Source: Pseudomonas lurida (GTDB lineage: Bacteria; Pseudomonadota; Gammaproteobacteria; Pseudomonadales; Pseudomonadaceae). Taken from it: a stretch of 64,000 bases of DNA. The position numbers were made by a program, and so were the translations under genes. Where the stretch lies: the NCBI RefSeq assembly GCF_002563895.1, contig NZ_PDJB01000001.1, positions 3,889,501 to 3,953,500 on the forward strand. Direction: 5' to 3'. Shown one piece after another: positions 39,568 through 48,611 of this stretch (the first letter of the stretch is position 1; the number at the start of each line of letters is the position of its first letter). A model generated the notes under the pieces. It made no database searches. It was not told the origin of the DNA and saw only the letters and a list, made by a program, of their open reading frames with translations.

Positions 39568-40401
39568 TTAACCGTGCCCGCTTAATATTTTCTTGCCAGG
39601 CTTGGTGCCGATCAGCTTCGCCTGCCCATCGCGCTGCTTGCCCGTCCGCGCTTCACTGATCAACCCCGGTATCAGCTTGCCCTCCGGCAGATTCTTCCAG
39701 AACCGACTTGGCAAATGCCCTTCCATCACCTTGGGATTCAATCGCGCCGGGTTGAAGATATGGCTGTAGTAGGTCAGCCACATCGCACTGTGCGGGTCCT
39801 CGACATTCTGCGCCAGCTGCTGCCACGCCTCGGGGCACTTTCGCTGATGAATCAACTGCTCGCCATCGTAGTAAACCCCATCCAACGGCGTGGCGATCAT
39901 CCAGCGATGACGCCCCATGCGCCCGATAAAGTGCTGACTGGCGGACTTCAAGATGTCATGGGCCGGCTCATGCCAGGCCACGTATTCGGGCAACTCCGGC
40001 CCTGCCCCGGCCGGCAGCGCGATAAACCGCACGAATGCATGCAAGTGATGCGCCTCGCGGCTTACCTGCTTGATTCGCCGCTGCAACTCGCTGCCCAGCT
40101 TGTCCCCCGCCAGCATCGCGGTGCGGTCGCCATGGCTGACCCGCCACAACACTTCATACAACAGGCTCCAGCGCTGCTCGCCGTGGTAACACGCCGCCGA
40201 CTCCAGCAGTTCGACCAATGCCTTGGGGATCCGTGCCTGGAACGGACCCATCCCCTCGGGGATCGGTTCGTCGGTGGCAAACAGGTCCGCCACTTCTGCC
40301 TCTCCCCAGCTCACCTGGCTGGGGTCAACCTGATGGCTGAGCAGCCAGCGCGCCTGTTCGCGCCAGGTGCTGAACAGGTTGTCGCATTCCAGGCTGATCA
40401 T
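39568..40401 (-). CDS. TIGR03915-type putative DNA repair/metabolism protein
   Basis: This 277-residue protein is of the family (TIGR03915, DUF4130) found almost always beside the radical-SAM partner encoded just upstream. It starts MISLECDNLFSTWREQARWLL and contains LLYEVLWRVSHGD, REAHHLHAFVRF and FIGRMGRHRWMIATPLDGVYYDG, which are hallmarks of the family. It has been proposed to be part of a DNA modification or repair system, possibly fused elsewhere to uracil-DNA-glycosylase-like domains; the biochemical function is not established. The ATG at 40401 overlaps the partner stop by ATGA. The operon is preceded by a LexA box. Confidence 0.85.
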   Translation of the reverse strand: MISLECDNLFSTWREQARWLLSHQVDPSQVSWGEAEVADLFATDEPIPEGMGPFQARIPKALVELLESAACYHGEQRWSLLYEVLWRVSHGDRTAMLAGDKLGSELQRRIKQVSREAHHLHAFVRFIALPAGAGPELPEYVAWHEPAHDILKSASQHFIGRMGRHRWMIATPLDGVYYDGEQLIHQRKCPEAWQQLAQNVEDPHSAMWLTYYSHIFNPARLNPKVMEGHLPSRFWKNLPEGKLIPGLISEARTGKQRDGQAKLIGTKPGKKILSGHG

Positions 40402-41618
40402 CCCCACAACCCCATTTGCTGGGGCTGAGGACGGTCGCGCAATTGTTCGCGCAGCAACACGCTGGTGCTGTCGGCCTGCTGCGGGTGGTAGTCACTGGTG
40501 ATGAAAAACGGCTTGGCCTTGGCCAGTACGCAGCGCATGCGCGCCAGGTCTTCGAAGCGGATCTTGCGTTCACGACGCAGGTCCACCAGGCGCTGGGTGG
40601 TGCGCAAACCAATGCCCGGAATGCGCGCGATCAAGGTCGGTTCGGCGCGGTTCAAGTCCAGGGGGAAGACGTCGCGGTTATCCAGGGCCCAGGCCAGCTT
40701 GGGGTCGATGTCCAGGGCCAGGTGGCCGGGGCCTTCGAACAGTTCATTGGCGCTGAAGCCGTAGCTGCGCAACAGGAAGTCAGCCTGGTACAACCGGTGC
40801 TCGCGCATCAACGGCGGTGCGGCCAGGGGAACGCTCTTCGGGCTGTTGGGGATAGGACTGAATGCCGAGTAATACACGCGGCGCAGCTTGAAGTTGCCGT
40901 ACAACGCCTCGGCCCCGTGGAGGATGGTGCTGTCATCCGTGTCGTCGGCACCGACGATCATCTGCGTGCTCTGCCCGGCCGGGGCGAAACGCGGCGCCCG
41001 AGGTTCATTGAGCACGGTCTGCTCGCCGGTGTAGATAGTCTGCATGGCCTGCTTGATCGAGACGATCTGTTTCTCAGGCGCCAGGGTGTGCAGGCTGGCC
41101 TCGGTGGGCAGTTCGATGTTCACGCTCAGCCGGTCGGCATAGCGCCCGGCCTCGGCGATGAGCGCCGGGTCCGCGTCGGGAATGGTCTTGAGGTGGATAT
41201 AGCCGCGGAAGTCGTGCTCTTCGCGCAGGAGCTTGGCCACGCGTACCAACTGCTCCATGGTGTAGTCGGACGAACGGATGATGCCGGAGCTGAGAAACAG
41301 CCCGCTGACGCAATTGCGACGGTAGAAATCCAGGGTCAGGGTCACCACCTCCTCCGGGCTGAAACGCGCGCGGGGCACGTCGCTGGAACGGCGGTTGACG
41401 CAGTATTGGCAGTCGTAGAGACAGAAGTTGGTGAGCAACACCTTGAGCAATGACACGCATCGCCCGTCGGGGGTATAGCTGTGGCAGATGCCCATGCCAT
41501 CGGTGGAACCCAGCCCCGCCTTGCCCTCGGAGCTGCGCTTGGGCGCGCCACTGCTCGCACAGGAAGCGTCGTACTTGGCGGCGTCGGCGAGAATGCTGAG
41601 TTTTTCGATCAACTGCAT
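40398..41618 (-). CDS. Radical-SAM putative DNA modification/repair protein (TIGR03916)
   Basis: This 406-residue protein carries the radical-SAM cluster motif CLYDCQYC (Cys66, Cys70, Cys73) near the N terminus and a C-terminal helix-hairpin-helix, DNA-binding-type segment (IARIPGIGLRTTQRLVDLRRERKIRFEDL). Such an arrangement suggests radical chemistry on DNA; the family is described only as putative. Other conserved parts are GICHSYTPDGRCVSLLKVLLTN and STQMIVGADDTDDSTIL. It is the first gene of a two-gene operon and starts 16 bases from a near-perfect LexA box, so SOS induction is expected. Confidence 0.88.
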   Translation of the reverse strand: MQLIEKLSILADAAKYDASCASSGAPKRSSEGKAGLGSTDGMGICHSYTPDGRCVSLLKVLLTNFCLYDCQYCVNRRSSDVPRARFSPEEVVTLTLDFYRRNCVSGLFLSSGIIRSSDYTMEQLVRVAKLLREEHDFRGYIHLKTIPDADPALIAEAGRYADRLSVNIELPTEASLHTLAPEKQIVSIKQAMQTIYTGEQTVLNEPRAPRFAPAGQSTQMIVGADDTDDSTILHGAEALYGNFKLRRVYYSAFSPIPNSPKSVPLAAPPLMREHRLYQADFLLRSYGFSANELFEGPGHLALDIDPKLAWALDNRDVFPLDLNRAEPTLIARIPGIGLRTTQRLVDLRRERKIRFEDLARMRCVLAKAKPFFITSDYHPQQADSTSVLLREQLRDRPQPQQMGLWG

Positions 41619-41633
41619 GGAGGGCTACCGATA

Positions 41634-41649
41634 CTGGTTTTTTGTACAG
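41634..41649. promoter_or_regulatory. LexA (SOS) box
   Basis: CTGGTTTTTTGTACAG fits CTG-N10-CAG with an AT-rich core. The flanks extend the symmetry (atactg ... cagtat). It lies 16 bases upstream of the radical-SAM gene start on the minus strand, where LexA would block transcription. Confidence 0.85.
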
Positions 41650-41694
41650 TATCAGTGAGCAATCGCGAATACCAGCCTCTGATGATGACCGGTA

Positions 41695-41753
41695 GGCGCC
41701 GGCTTGTCGGCGATGGCGTCCCTGCGATCGCCCCCGCCGGCAAGCCCGGCGCC
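41695..41753. repeat. REPIN of a different REP class
   Basis: Arms ggcgccggcttgtcggcgat and the inverse ccgccggcaagcccggcgcc differ from the other REPs here (cttgtcgg rather than cttgcctg). It lies between pvdA and the radical-SAM gene. Confidence 0.65.
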
Positions 41754-41760
41754 TGCAGCG

Positions 41761-43098
41761 TCAGCTGGCAGTGGCGAGCAACAGGTCCTGCACCGAACGC
41801 CCCTTGCCGCGCCCACGGTCCAGTGCATACAACGACGCCGCAATTTCATCGGCGCGAATCGGCAGTACTGACAGCAACGTATCGCTCAACCCGTGGCTGG
41901 CCTGGCTGAAGCCCTGGATGTAGATACCGGCGTTGCAACGCTCGTCGGTGACGATGCGGTAGTCGCGCGCCACTTCGAAGTCGCCCAGGTAGTCTTCCAG
42001 CGGCGCCAGCAAGGCGCGGTGTGTCTGGCGCTCATAGCCGGTGGCCAGGATCACCGCGTCGTAATGATTGACGCTGGTGTCGCCATTGGCGTTGTTGCGC
42101 AGCACCAGTTCGATGCCCAGCGGGCCTGGAGTGGCCTTCTCGACCACCGTCATGGTGCGGAACGCCTGGCGGACGATGCCCGAGACTTTCTGGCGGTAGA
42201 AGATGCCGTAGATGCGCTCGATCAGGTCCAGGTCGACCACCGAATAGTTGGTGTTCTGGTATTCGGCGACCAGGCGCTCGCGCTCGGCACCCTCTTGCTG
42301 GAACACCAGGTCGGTAAAGGCCGGCGAGAACACTTCGTTGACGAACGGGCTGTCATCCGCGGGCTTGAGCGCCGAACCGCGCAGGATCATGTCGACCTGC
42401 ACCGAAGGGAAGCTGTCGTTCAGGTCGATAAAGGCTTCGGCCGCACTTTGGCCACCGCCGATGATGGCGATGCGCATGGCCTTGCCCTCGACACACGGCT
42501 GCGTGGCCATGCGTTCCAGGTATTGGGAGTGGTGGAACACTCGGCCGTCACCCTTGAGTGCCTTGAAGGCTTCGGGAATGCGCGGCGTGCCGCCAGCGCT
42601 GACCACCACTGACCGGGTGGTGCGCACATGCTGCTCGCCCACGGCATCGCGGGAAATCACGCGCAATGCTTCAACCTGCTGCTGATGCAGGATCGGCTCG
42701 ATGGCCAGCACTTCTTCGCCATAGTGGGCCTGGGCCTGGAACTGCCCGGCGACCCAGCGCAGGTAATCGTTGTACTCCATGCGGCACGGGTAAAAGGTGC
42801 CCAGGTTGATGAAGTCCACCAGGCGGTCGTGGGCTTTCAGGTAATTGACGAAGGAGTACGGGCTGGTGGGATTACGCAGGGTCACCAAGTCCTTGAGGAA
42901 CGAGATCTGCAGTTCGCTCTGGGTCACCAGGGTATTGCCGTGCCAGCGGTAGTCGGCCTGTTTGTCGAGAAACAGCACGTCCAGTTTGCCCTGGGCCTTT
43001 TCGCGCTCCTGCAGGGCGATGGCCAGCGCCAGGTTCGAAGGGCCGAAACCGATACCGATCAGGTCGTGAACCGCGGGCGAAGCAATTGCCTGTGTCAT
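41761..43098 (-). CDS. pvdA: L-ornithine N5-monooxygenase (pyoverdine biosynthesis)
   Basis: This 445-residue flavin monooxygenase hydroxylates ornithine N5, the first step to the hydroxamate groups of pyoverdine. The start at 43098 is set by agagga and by the family length (P. aeruginosa PvdA is 443). FAD site IGIGFGPSNLALAIAL, NADPH site IIGGGQSAAEAF and the substrate-side segment ELQISFLKDLVTLRNPTSPYSFVNYL are present. A PvdS-type promoter lies upstream at 43182-43205, so it is induced in iron starvation. Confidence 0.96.
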   Translation of the reverse strand: MTQAIASPAVHDLIGIGFGPSNLALAIALQEREKAQGKLDVLFLDKQADYRWHGNTLVTQSELQISFLKDLVTLRNPTSPYSFVNYLKAHDRLVDFINLGTFYPCRMEYNDYLRWVAGQFQAQAHYGEEVLAIEPILHQQQVEALRVISRDAVGEQHVRTTRSVVVSAGGTPRIPEAFKALKGDGRVFHHSQYLERMATQPCVEGKAMRIAIIGGGQSAAEAFIDLNDSFPSVQVDMILRGSALKPADDSPFVNEVFSPAFTDLVFQQEGAERERLVAEYQNTNYSVVDLDLIERIYGIFYRQKVSGIVRQAFRTMTVVEKATPGPLGIELVLRNNANGDTSVNHYDAVILATGYERQTHRALLAPLEDYLGDFEVARDYRIVTDERCNAGIYIQGFSQASHGLSDTLLSVLPIRADEIAASLYALDRGRGKGRSVQDLLLATAS

Positions 43099-43181
43099 TC
43101 CAGTGTCCTCTGGATAAGCCCCTTGGCGGTGGGGCGGGAATACCTTCAAGACCTGAACAACAGGCCGTGTGTTGATAGGAA

Positions 43182-43205
43182 ACGAGGACAGTGAAATAAA
43201 ATTTA
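43182..43205 (-). promoter_or_regulatory. PvdS-dependent iron-starvation promoter of pvdA
   Basis: On the minus strand the sequence reads TAAAT-N16-CGT, the spacing and core of the iron-starvation box used by PvdS. It lies between the fpvI-type gene and pvdA, 83 bases before the pvdA start. Confidence 0.8.
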
Positions 43206-43217
43206 ACTGATCATTGA

Positions 43218-43700
43218 TCAGTGGGCTTCCCACTCGCGCATCCGCACCCGACAGTGCTTCATGGCGTTGACGATGTGTTTTTCCACCAAAGCGCGGGAAA
43301 TGCACAGGCGTTCGGCGATCTGTACGTGGGTCAGGCCGTCGAGCTTGCGCATCAGGAAGCTGTCGCGGCAGGCAGGCGGCAGTTCGGCCAACGCACGCTC
43401 GAGCAGTTCCAGGCGCTGGCCGTGGTCGTGGTGGGTGTGCGGCGAACAGGTAGCGAAACGCTCTTCGCTGTCCAGCACGTCCAACGGTTCGACCTGGCGC
43501 AAGGCATTGCGCCGATGGCCGTCGATCACCAAATTGAGCGCGGTGCGGTACAAAAAGGCGCGGGGTTGTTCGATGGGGGTGTCGCTGGAACGCTCCAGCA
43601 CCCGGACATAAGCGTCATGCACCACATCCTCGGCCACCTGACGGTTGCCCAGCTTGGCGTTGAGGAAACGCACCAGCTCGCGATAGTAGTTTTCCAACAT
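43218..43700 (-). CDS. fpvI: ECF sigma factor, FpvI-like
   Basis: This 160-residue FecI-type ECF sigma factor has region 2 (VAEDVVHDAYVRVLERSS and FLYRTALNLVIDGHRRN) and region 4 (ELPPACRDSFLMRKLDGLTHVQIAERLCISRALVEKHI). It is too short and too different to be PvdS. In P. aeruginosa the order pvdA, fpvI, fpvR, pvdR, pvdT, opmQ is known; here the same order appears without fpvR. FpvI drives the ferripyoverdine receptor gene. A Fur-box-like sequence lies 84-102 bases upstream of the start. Confidence 0.88.
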   Translation of the reverse strand: MLENYYRELVRFLNAKLGNRQVAEDVVHDAYVRVLERSSDTPIEQPRAFLYRTALNLVIDGHRRNALRQVEPLDVLDSEERFATCSPHTHHDHGQRLELLERALAELPPACRDSFLMRKLDGLTHVQIAERLCISRALVEKHIVNAMKHCRVRMREWEAH

Positions 43701-43784
43701 GACTCCCGACCGCCAGGTGGCGGCATTAGGTCCCTGGGTACAAAAAGACAGCGTTGAGGTGATGGCAGTTTGAGTGCGTGCAAT

Positions 43785-43803
43785 TTATAGTAATTCTCAT
43801 CTA
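43785..43803 (-). promoter_or_regulatory. Fur-box-like site upstream of fpvI
   Basis: On the minus strand gatgagaattactataa resembles the Fur consensus (gagaat followed by tAcTAT). It lies between divergent fpvI and pvdR, closer to fpvI, whose homologues are Fur-repressed. Confidence 0.5.
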
Positions 43804-43874
43804 CTTTTAAAGCAGACTTGCATCAACGGACGATTTTTTTCTTCAAGGGAGCTGTAACTGCTTATGTAACCGCC

Positions 43875-43898
43875 TAAATCCCCATGCATTTCCCTCGT
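43875..43898 (+). promoter_or_regulatory. PvdS-dependent iron-starvation promoter of pvdRT-opmQ
   Basis: CCTAAAT, then 16 bases, then CGT: a full match to the PvdS box. Initiation would fall a few bases after the CGT, which places the TTG at 43903 at or before the transcript start and supports the ATG at 43954 as the pvdR start. Confidence 0.85.
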
Positions 43899-43953
43899 TT
43901 ACTTGTCAGCTCCCCGCAACTGCGGTCCGAACTTTCCTGGCTGGAACCCAAGC

Positions 43954-45123
43954 ATGAAACGCCCTCGACCTGCCCGACGCGCCTTGATCGTTATCGCGTG
44001 CCTGATCCCCATTATTGCCGTTGCGGCCTGGCAGGTGCTGCCGCCTGGGCGTGACACCCTCACCACCGTCACCGTTACCCGCGGCAATATCGAAAACAGC
44101 GTCACCGCACTCGGCACGCTCCAGCCTCGCCGCTACGTGGACGTGGGTGCCCAGGCATCAGGTCAGATCCGCAAGATCCACGTCGAGGCCGGCGACCAGG
44201 TCCAGGAAGGCCAACTGCTGGTGGAGATCGATCCTTCCACGCAAAAAGCCAAGCTCGACGCCAGCCGCTACGCCATCGAGAACCTCAAGGCGCAGTTGCA
44301 GGAGCAGAAAGCCCAGCACGAACTGGCGCGCCAGAAGTACCAGCGCCAGCAACGCCTGGCAGCCGGCAACGCCACCCGCGAAGAAGATGTGCAAACCGCC
44401 AAGGCTGAGTTGAGCGCCACCCAGGCCCGCGTCGACATGTTCCAGGCGCAGATCCTGCAAGCCCAGGCCAGCCTGCGCAGCGATGAGGCGGAGTTGGGTT
44501 ACACGCGTATCTACGCGCCGATGACCGGCACCGTGGTGGCGGTGGACGCGCGAGTCGGCCAGACCCTCAATGCCCAGCAGCAGACGCCGCTGATCCTGCG
44601 GATCGCCAAATTGTCACCGATGACCGTATGGGCTGAAGTCTCGGAAGCCGATATCGGCCACGTCAAGCCGGGCATGACGGCCTATTTCACCACCCTGAGC
44701 GGCGGCAACCGGCGCTGGACCAGCACCGTGCGGCAGATCCTGCCGATCCCGCCCAAGCCGTTGAATGAGACCCAGGGCAGCGGCAGCCCCAACAGTTCGA
44801 ATAAAAGCGGCAGCGGCCGTGTGGTGCTCTACACCGTGTTGCTGGACGTGGACAACAGCGATAACGCGTTGATGGCCGAAATGACCACCCAGGTATTTTT
44901 CGTCGCCAGCCAGGTCAAGGACGCCCTCACGGCGCCGGTTGCCGCACTGCTGGGCACGTCCAGTACCGACAAGCAGATCGCCCGGGTCGTGGGCAAGAAC
45001 GGGCGTATCGAGGAGCGCCAGGTGCAGCTGGGCATCAGCGACCGCCTGCGCGTGCAGGTGCTCGACGGTCTGAACGAAGGCGATCGCTTGCTGATCGGCC
45101 CGGCCGACGGCAATGGGGGTTGA
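43954..45123 (+). CDS. pvdR: Pyoverdine export/recycling adaptor PvdR
   Basis: This 389-residue MacA-type membrane fusion protein (P. aeruginosa PvdR is 391) is the periplasmic part of PvdRT-OpmQ, which secretes new pyoverdine and recycles it after iron release. It has an N-terminal anchor ([20 protein letters not shown]), lipoyl halves ([21 protein letters not shown] and [21 protein letters not shown]), a long coiled coil, and a Ser/Asn/Gly-rich insert ([14 protein letters not shown]). It overlaps pvdT by 11 bases. Confidence 0.93.
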   Translation: MKRPRPARRALIVIACLIPIIAVAAWQVLPPGRDTLTTVTVTRGNIENSVTALGTLQPRRYVDVGAQASGQIRKIHVEAGDQVQEGQLLVEIDPSTQKAKLDASRYAIENLKAQLQEQKAQHELARQKYQRQQRLAAGNATREEDVQTAKAELSATQARVDMFQAQILQAQASLRSDEAELGYTRIYAPMTGTVVAVDARVGQTLNAQQQTPLILRIAKLSPMTVWAEVSEADIGHVKPGMTAYFTTLSGGNRRWTSTVRQILPIPPKPLNETQGSGSPNSSNKSGSGRVVLYTVLLDVDNSDNALMAEMTTQVFFVASQVKDALTAPVAALLGTSSTDKQIARVVGKNGRIEERQVQLGISDRLRVQVLDGLNEGDRLLIGPADGNGG

Positions 45124-47095
45124 GTTGACCACACCCCTGATCGAACTCAAGAACATCCGTAAGTCCTACGGCGGCGGCGATAGCCCGCAGGTCGATGTAT
45201 TGCGTGGCATCGACTTGTCGATCCATGCCGGGGAATTCGTGGCTATCGTCGGCACCTCCGGCTCCGGCAAGTCCACGCTGATGAATATCCTCGGTTGCCT
45301 CGACCGCCCCAGCGTCGGCGACTATTTGTTCGCCGGCGAGAATGTCGCCCACCTGGACAGCGACGAACTGGCCTGGCTGCGTCGCGAAGCCTTTGGCTTT
45401 GTGTTCCAGGGCTACCACCTGATCCCCTCGGGGTCGGCCCAGGAAAACGTCGAGATGCCGGCGATCTATGCCGGCATCAGCGCCGCCGAGCGCCATGCCC
45501 GTGCCAATGCCCTGCTCACGCGCCTGGGCCTGGCCGAGCGCACCGGCAACCGGCCACACCAGCTTTCCGGTGGTCAGCAGCAGCGCGTGTCCATCGCCCG
45601 TGCCTTGATGAACGGCGGCCATATCATCCTCGCCGACGAACCCACCGGCGCCCTCGACAGCCACAGCGGCGCCGAGGTCATGACCCTGCTCGACGAACTC
45701 GCCAGTCAAGGCCATGTGGTGATCCTGATCACCCATGACCGCGAAGTGGCCGCGCGGGCCAACCGCATCATCGAGATTCGCGATGGCGTGATCATCAGTG
45801 ACTCGGCCGATACCAGCCCCGCAGTGCCCACGACCACGACAGGAGCCCTGCAAGCGGTAGACCTGCGCCAGCGCCTGGCTGACGGTGCCGAACACAATGG
45901 CGCCTGGAAGGCCGAACTGGTGGACGCGGTGCAGGCCGCGTGGCGGGTGATGTGGATCAACCGTTTCCGCACCGCGCTGACCCTGCTGGGCATCATCATC
46001 GGCGTGGCGTCGGTGGTGGTGATGCTGGCGGTAGGCGAAGGCAGCAAGCGCCAGGTCATGGCGCAGATGGGCGCGTTCGGCTCCAACATTCTCTACCTCA
46101 GTGGATCGTCGCCCAACCCGCGCACGCCTATGGGGATCGTGACCCTTGACGATGTCCATGCGCTGGCGGCCCTGCCCCAGGTCCAGCGCATCATGCCGGT
46201 CAACGGCAGCGAGGCCGGGGTGCGTTTCGGCAACGTCGACTACATGGCCTATGTGGGCGGCAACGACACTAACTTCCCGGCGATTTTCAATTGGCCGGTG
46301 GTCGAAGGCAGTTACTTCACCGCGGCCGACGAGCGTGCAGCGGCCACCGTCGCCGTGATCGGCCACCGCGTGCGCGAAAAGCTGTTCAAGGGCGAGGTCA
46401 ACCCTATCGGCCAGTACATCCTGATTGAGAACGTGCCCTTCCAGGTGATCGGTGTACTGGCGGAAAAAGGCGCCAGCTCCGGCAACAAGGACAGTGATGA
46501 CCGTGTCGCTATTCCTTACACCGCCGCCAGCGTGCGCCTGTTCGGCAGCTACGACCCCGAGTATGTGGTGATCGCCGCGGCTGACGCGCGCAAGGTCCAG
46601 GAGGCCGAGGTGGCCATCGACCAGTTGATGCAGAAGCTGCACAACGGCAAGCGCGATTACGAGCTGACCAACAACGCCGCCATGATCCAGGCCGAGGCCC
46701 GGACGCAGAACACCCTGTCGCTGATGCTCGGCTCGATTGCCGCGATTTCCCTGCTGGTGGGCGGCATTGGCGTGATGAACATCATGCTGATGACCGTGCG
46801 CGAGCGTACGCGTGAGATCGGCATCCGCATGGCGACCGGTGCACGCCAGCGCGACATCCTGCGCCAGTTCCTCACCGAAGCGGTGATGCTCTCGGTGGTC
46901 GGCGGCCTGTGCGGCATCGCGCTGGCCCTGCTGGTGGGCGGCCTACTGGTGCTGGCCAAGGTGGCGGTACAGTTTTCCCTGGTGGCCGTGCTGGGCGCAT
47001 TTGGTTGCGCCCTGGTCACCGGCGTCGTATTCGGCTTTATGCCGGCCCGTAAAGCTGCCCGGCTCGATCCGGTTAAGGCGTTGACCAGTGAATAA
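45113..47095 (+). CDS. pvdT: MacB-type ABC exporter PvdT
   Basis: This 660-residue ABC protein has an N-terminal ATPase (Walker A GTSGSGKS at residues 47-54, signature [15 protein letters not shown], Walker [15 protein letters not shown]) fused to a MacB/FtsX-like membrane part. That part has a first helix after residue 280 ([23 protein letters not shown]), a large periplasmic domain, and three C-terminal helices. It powers the PvdR-OpmQ channel. It overlaps pvdR by 11 bases and opmQ by 8. Confidence 0.94.
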   Translation: MGVELTTPLIELKNIRKSYGGGDSPQVDVLRGIDLSIHAGEFVAIVGTSGSGKSTLMNILGCLDRPSVGDYLFAGENVAHLDSDELAWLRREAFGFVFQGYHLIPSGSAQENVEMPAIYAGISAAERHARANALLTRLGLAERTGNRPHQLSGGQQQRVSIARALMNGGHIILADEPTGALDSHSGAEVMTLLDELASQGHVVILITHDREVAARANRIIEIRDGVIISDSADTSPAVPTTTTGALQAVDLRQRLADGAEHNGAWKAELVDAVQAAWRVMWINRFRTALTLLGIIIGVASVVVMLAVGEGSKRQVMAQMGAFGSNILYLSGSSPNPRTPMGIVTLDDVHALAALPQVQRIMPVNGSEAGVRFGNVDYMAYVGGNDTNFPAIFNWPVVEGSYFTAADERAAATVAVIGHRVREKLFKGEVNPIGQYILIENVPFQVIGVLAEKGASSGNKDSDDRVAIPYTAASVRLFGSYDPEYVVIAAADARKVQEAEVAIDQLMQKLHNGKRDYELTNNAAMIQAEARTQNTLSLMLGSIAAISLLVGGIGVMNIMLMTVRERTREIGIRMATGARQRDILRQFLTEAVMLSVVGGLCGIALALLVGGLLVLAKVAVQFSLVAVLGAFGCALVTGVVFGFMPARKAARLDPVKALTSE

Positions 47096-48491
47096 ACGAT
47101 CCCTGTGCGTGCCCGGCCTGTGCGTGTTGCTCAGCGCGTGCGCCGGCAACCCGACCGCCCTCGAGAGCGGCATCGCCCCGCCCGCCGCCTGGCAATACGC
47201 TGAGCGTGACGCGGCGCAGGCGACTAATCAGCGCTGGTGGACCCAATTCGGCAGCCCGCAATTGAACCGCCTGGTCGACCAGGCCCGCCGTGACAGTTTC
47301 GATGTAGCCGCCGCCACTGCCCGCGTGCGCCAGGCCCAGGCCAGTGCGGTGATCGCCGGGGCACCGCTGTTGCCGGAGGTGAAGTTCAACCTCACCACCA
47401 GCCATCAGAAACTGCTGCGTGGCAAAGGTGGACCGGACCTTGACGCATCGCAAAGCGATGACGCCGTCGACAACTTCGGTGCCAACCTTACCGCCAGCTA
47501 CGAAGTGGACTTCTGGGGTGGCCGCGCCGCCGCCCGGGACAGCGCCCTGCACAGTCTGCGCGCCAGCGAGTTTGACCAGGCCACCGTGGAACTGACCTTG
47601 CTCAGCAGCGTGGCTGACCGCTATGCCCAGACCCTCGCCGCCCACCAGCGCGAGCACATCGCCGAGTTGAACCTGGCCAACGCGCGCAACGTGCTCGACC
47701 TGGTGCAGACTCGCTATGACGCCGGCTCCGCCACTGCCCTGGAACTGGCCCAGCAAAAAAGCCTGGTCGCCAGCCAACAACGCCAACTGCCGCTGATCCA
47801 GCAACTGGCCGAGGAGTCGCGGATCACCCTGGCCGCCCTGCTCGGCCAACCGGTGCAGGCGCTTGACCTGGGCGCCGAGCCCTTCCAGGCACTCACCTGG
47901 CCGACCATTGGCGCTGGCATGCCCAGCCAATTGCTCAGCCGCCGGCCCGATATCGCCAAGGCCGAGGCACAACTGGCAGCGGCGCAAGCCGACGTCACCG
48001 TGGCCCGCGCCGCCATGCTGCCCGCCGTGACCCTCGGCGCAACCCTGGGCTCGGATGCCTATAAAGCCATGGACATCCTGCGCAGTCCCTACTACACGCT
48101 GACTGCCGGCCTGGTCGGGCCGGTCTTCAACAATGGCCGTTTAAGCGCTGAACGCGACAAGGTCCGCGCACGCCAGGACGAACTGCTGCAAACCTATCGC
48201 GGCGCGATCATCAACGGCTTCGCCGATGTGGAAAAAGCCCTCAGCAGCATCAGCCGGCTCGACCAGCAGCGCCAGTGGCAAAGTGAAGAACTGCAACAAG
48301 CGCAGAGCGCGTTCCAGATCGCCGAAAGCCGCTACCAGGCGGGCGCAGAAGACTTGCTCACCGTGCTGGAGACCCAGCGCACCCTGTATGCGGCGCAGGA
48401 CCAGAATGTGCAGCTACGACTGTCTCGCCTGCAGGCCAGCATCACCCTGTACAAAGCCCTGGGCGGCGGCTGGCAGACAGAGCCCCGATAA
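47088..48491 (+). CDS. opmQ: Outer-membrane efflux lipoprotein OpmQ
   Basis: This 467-residue TolC/OprM-type lipoprotein begins with a GTG overlapping the pvdT end. The signal peptide ends at the lipobox LLSAC. Two OEP repeats follow, including [19 protein letters not shown] and [22 protein letters not shown]. It forms the outer-membrane exit of the pyoverdine pump. Last gene of the pvdRT-opmQ operon. Confidence 0.93.
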   Translation: MNKRSLCVPGLCVLLSACAGNPTALESGIAPPAAWQYAERDAAQATNQRWWTQFGSPQLNRLVDQARRDSFDVAAATARVRQAQASAVIAGAPLLPEVKFNLTTSHQKLLRGKGGPDLDASQSDDAVDNFGANLTASYEVDFWGGRAAARDSALHSLRASEFDQATVELTLLSSVADRYAQTLAAHQREHIAELNLANARNVLDLVQTRYDAGSATALELAQQKSLVASQQRQLPLIQQLAEESRITLAALLGQPVQALDLGAEPFQALTWPTIGAGMPSQLLSRRPDIAKAEAQLAAAQADVTVARAAMLPAVTLGATLGSDAYKAMDILRSPYYTLTAGLVGPVFNNGRLSAERDKVRARQDELLQTYRGAIINGFADVEKALSSISRLDQQRQWQSEELQQAQSAFQIAESRYQAGAEDLLTVLETQRTLYAAQDQNVQLRLSRLQASITLYKALGGGWQTEPR

Positions 48492-48611
48492 ACAATAGCT
48501 CCGATAAACAAAACTCCGGTTTCTTACACAAGCCGTCTTTTCACCCTACATTCTTCGACCCAAGGTCCTTGGTAAAAAAGCTGCTATTACACGGCCGCCC
48601 AGGACCTCTCG

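Noticed and set aside
43218..43700. Calling the ECF sigma factor PvdS
   Set aside because: It is shorter (160 residues) and has the FecI-type sequence; its position between pvdA and pvdR matches fpvI.
43875..43953. TTG start at 43903 for pvdR, adding 17 residues
   Set aside because: It falls at or before the expected transcription start of the PvdS promoter ending at 43898, so the ATG at 43954 is preferred.
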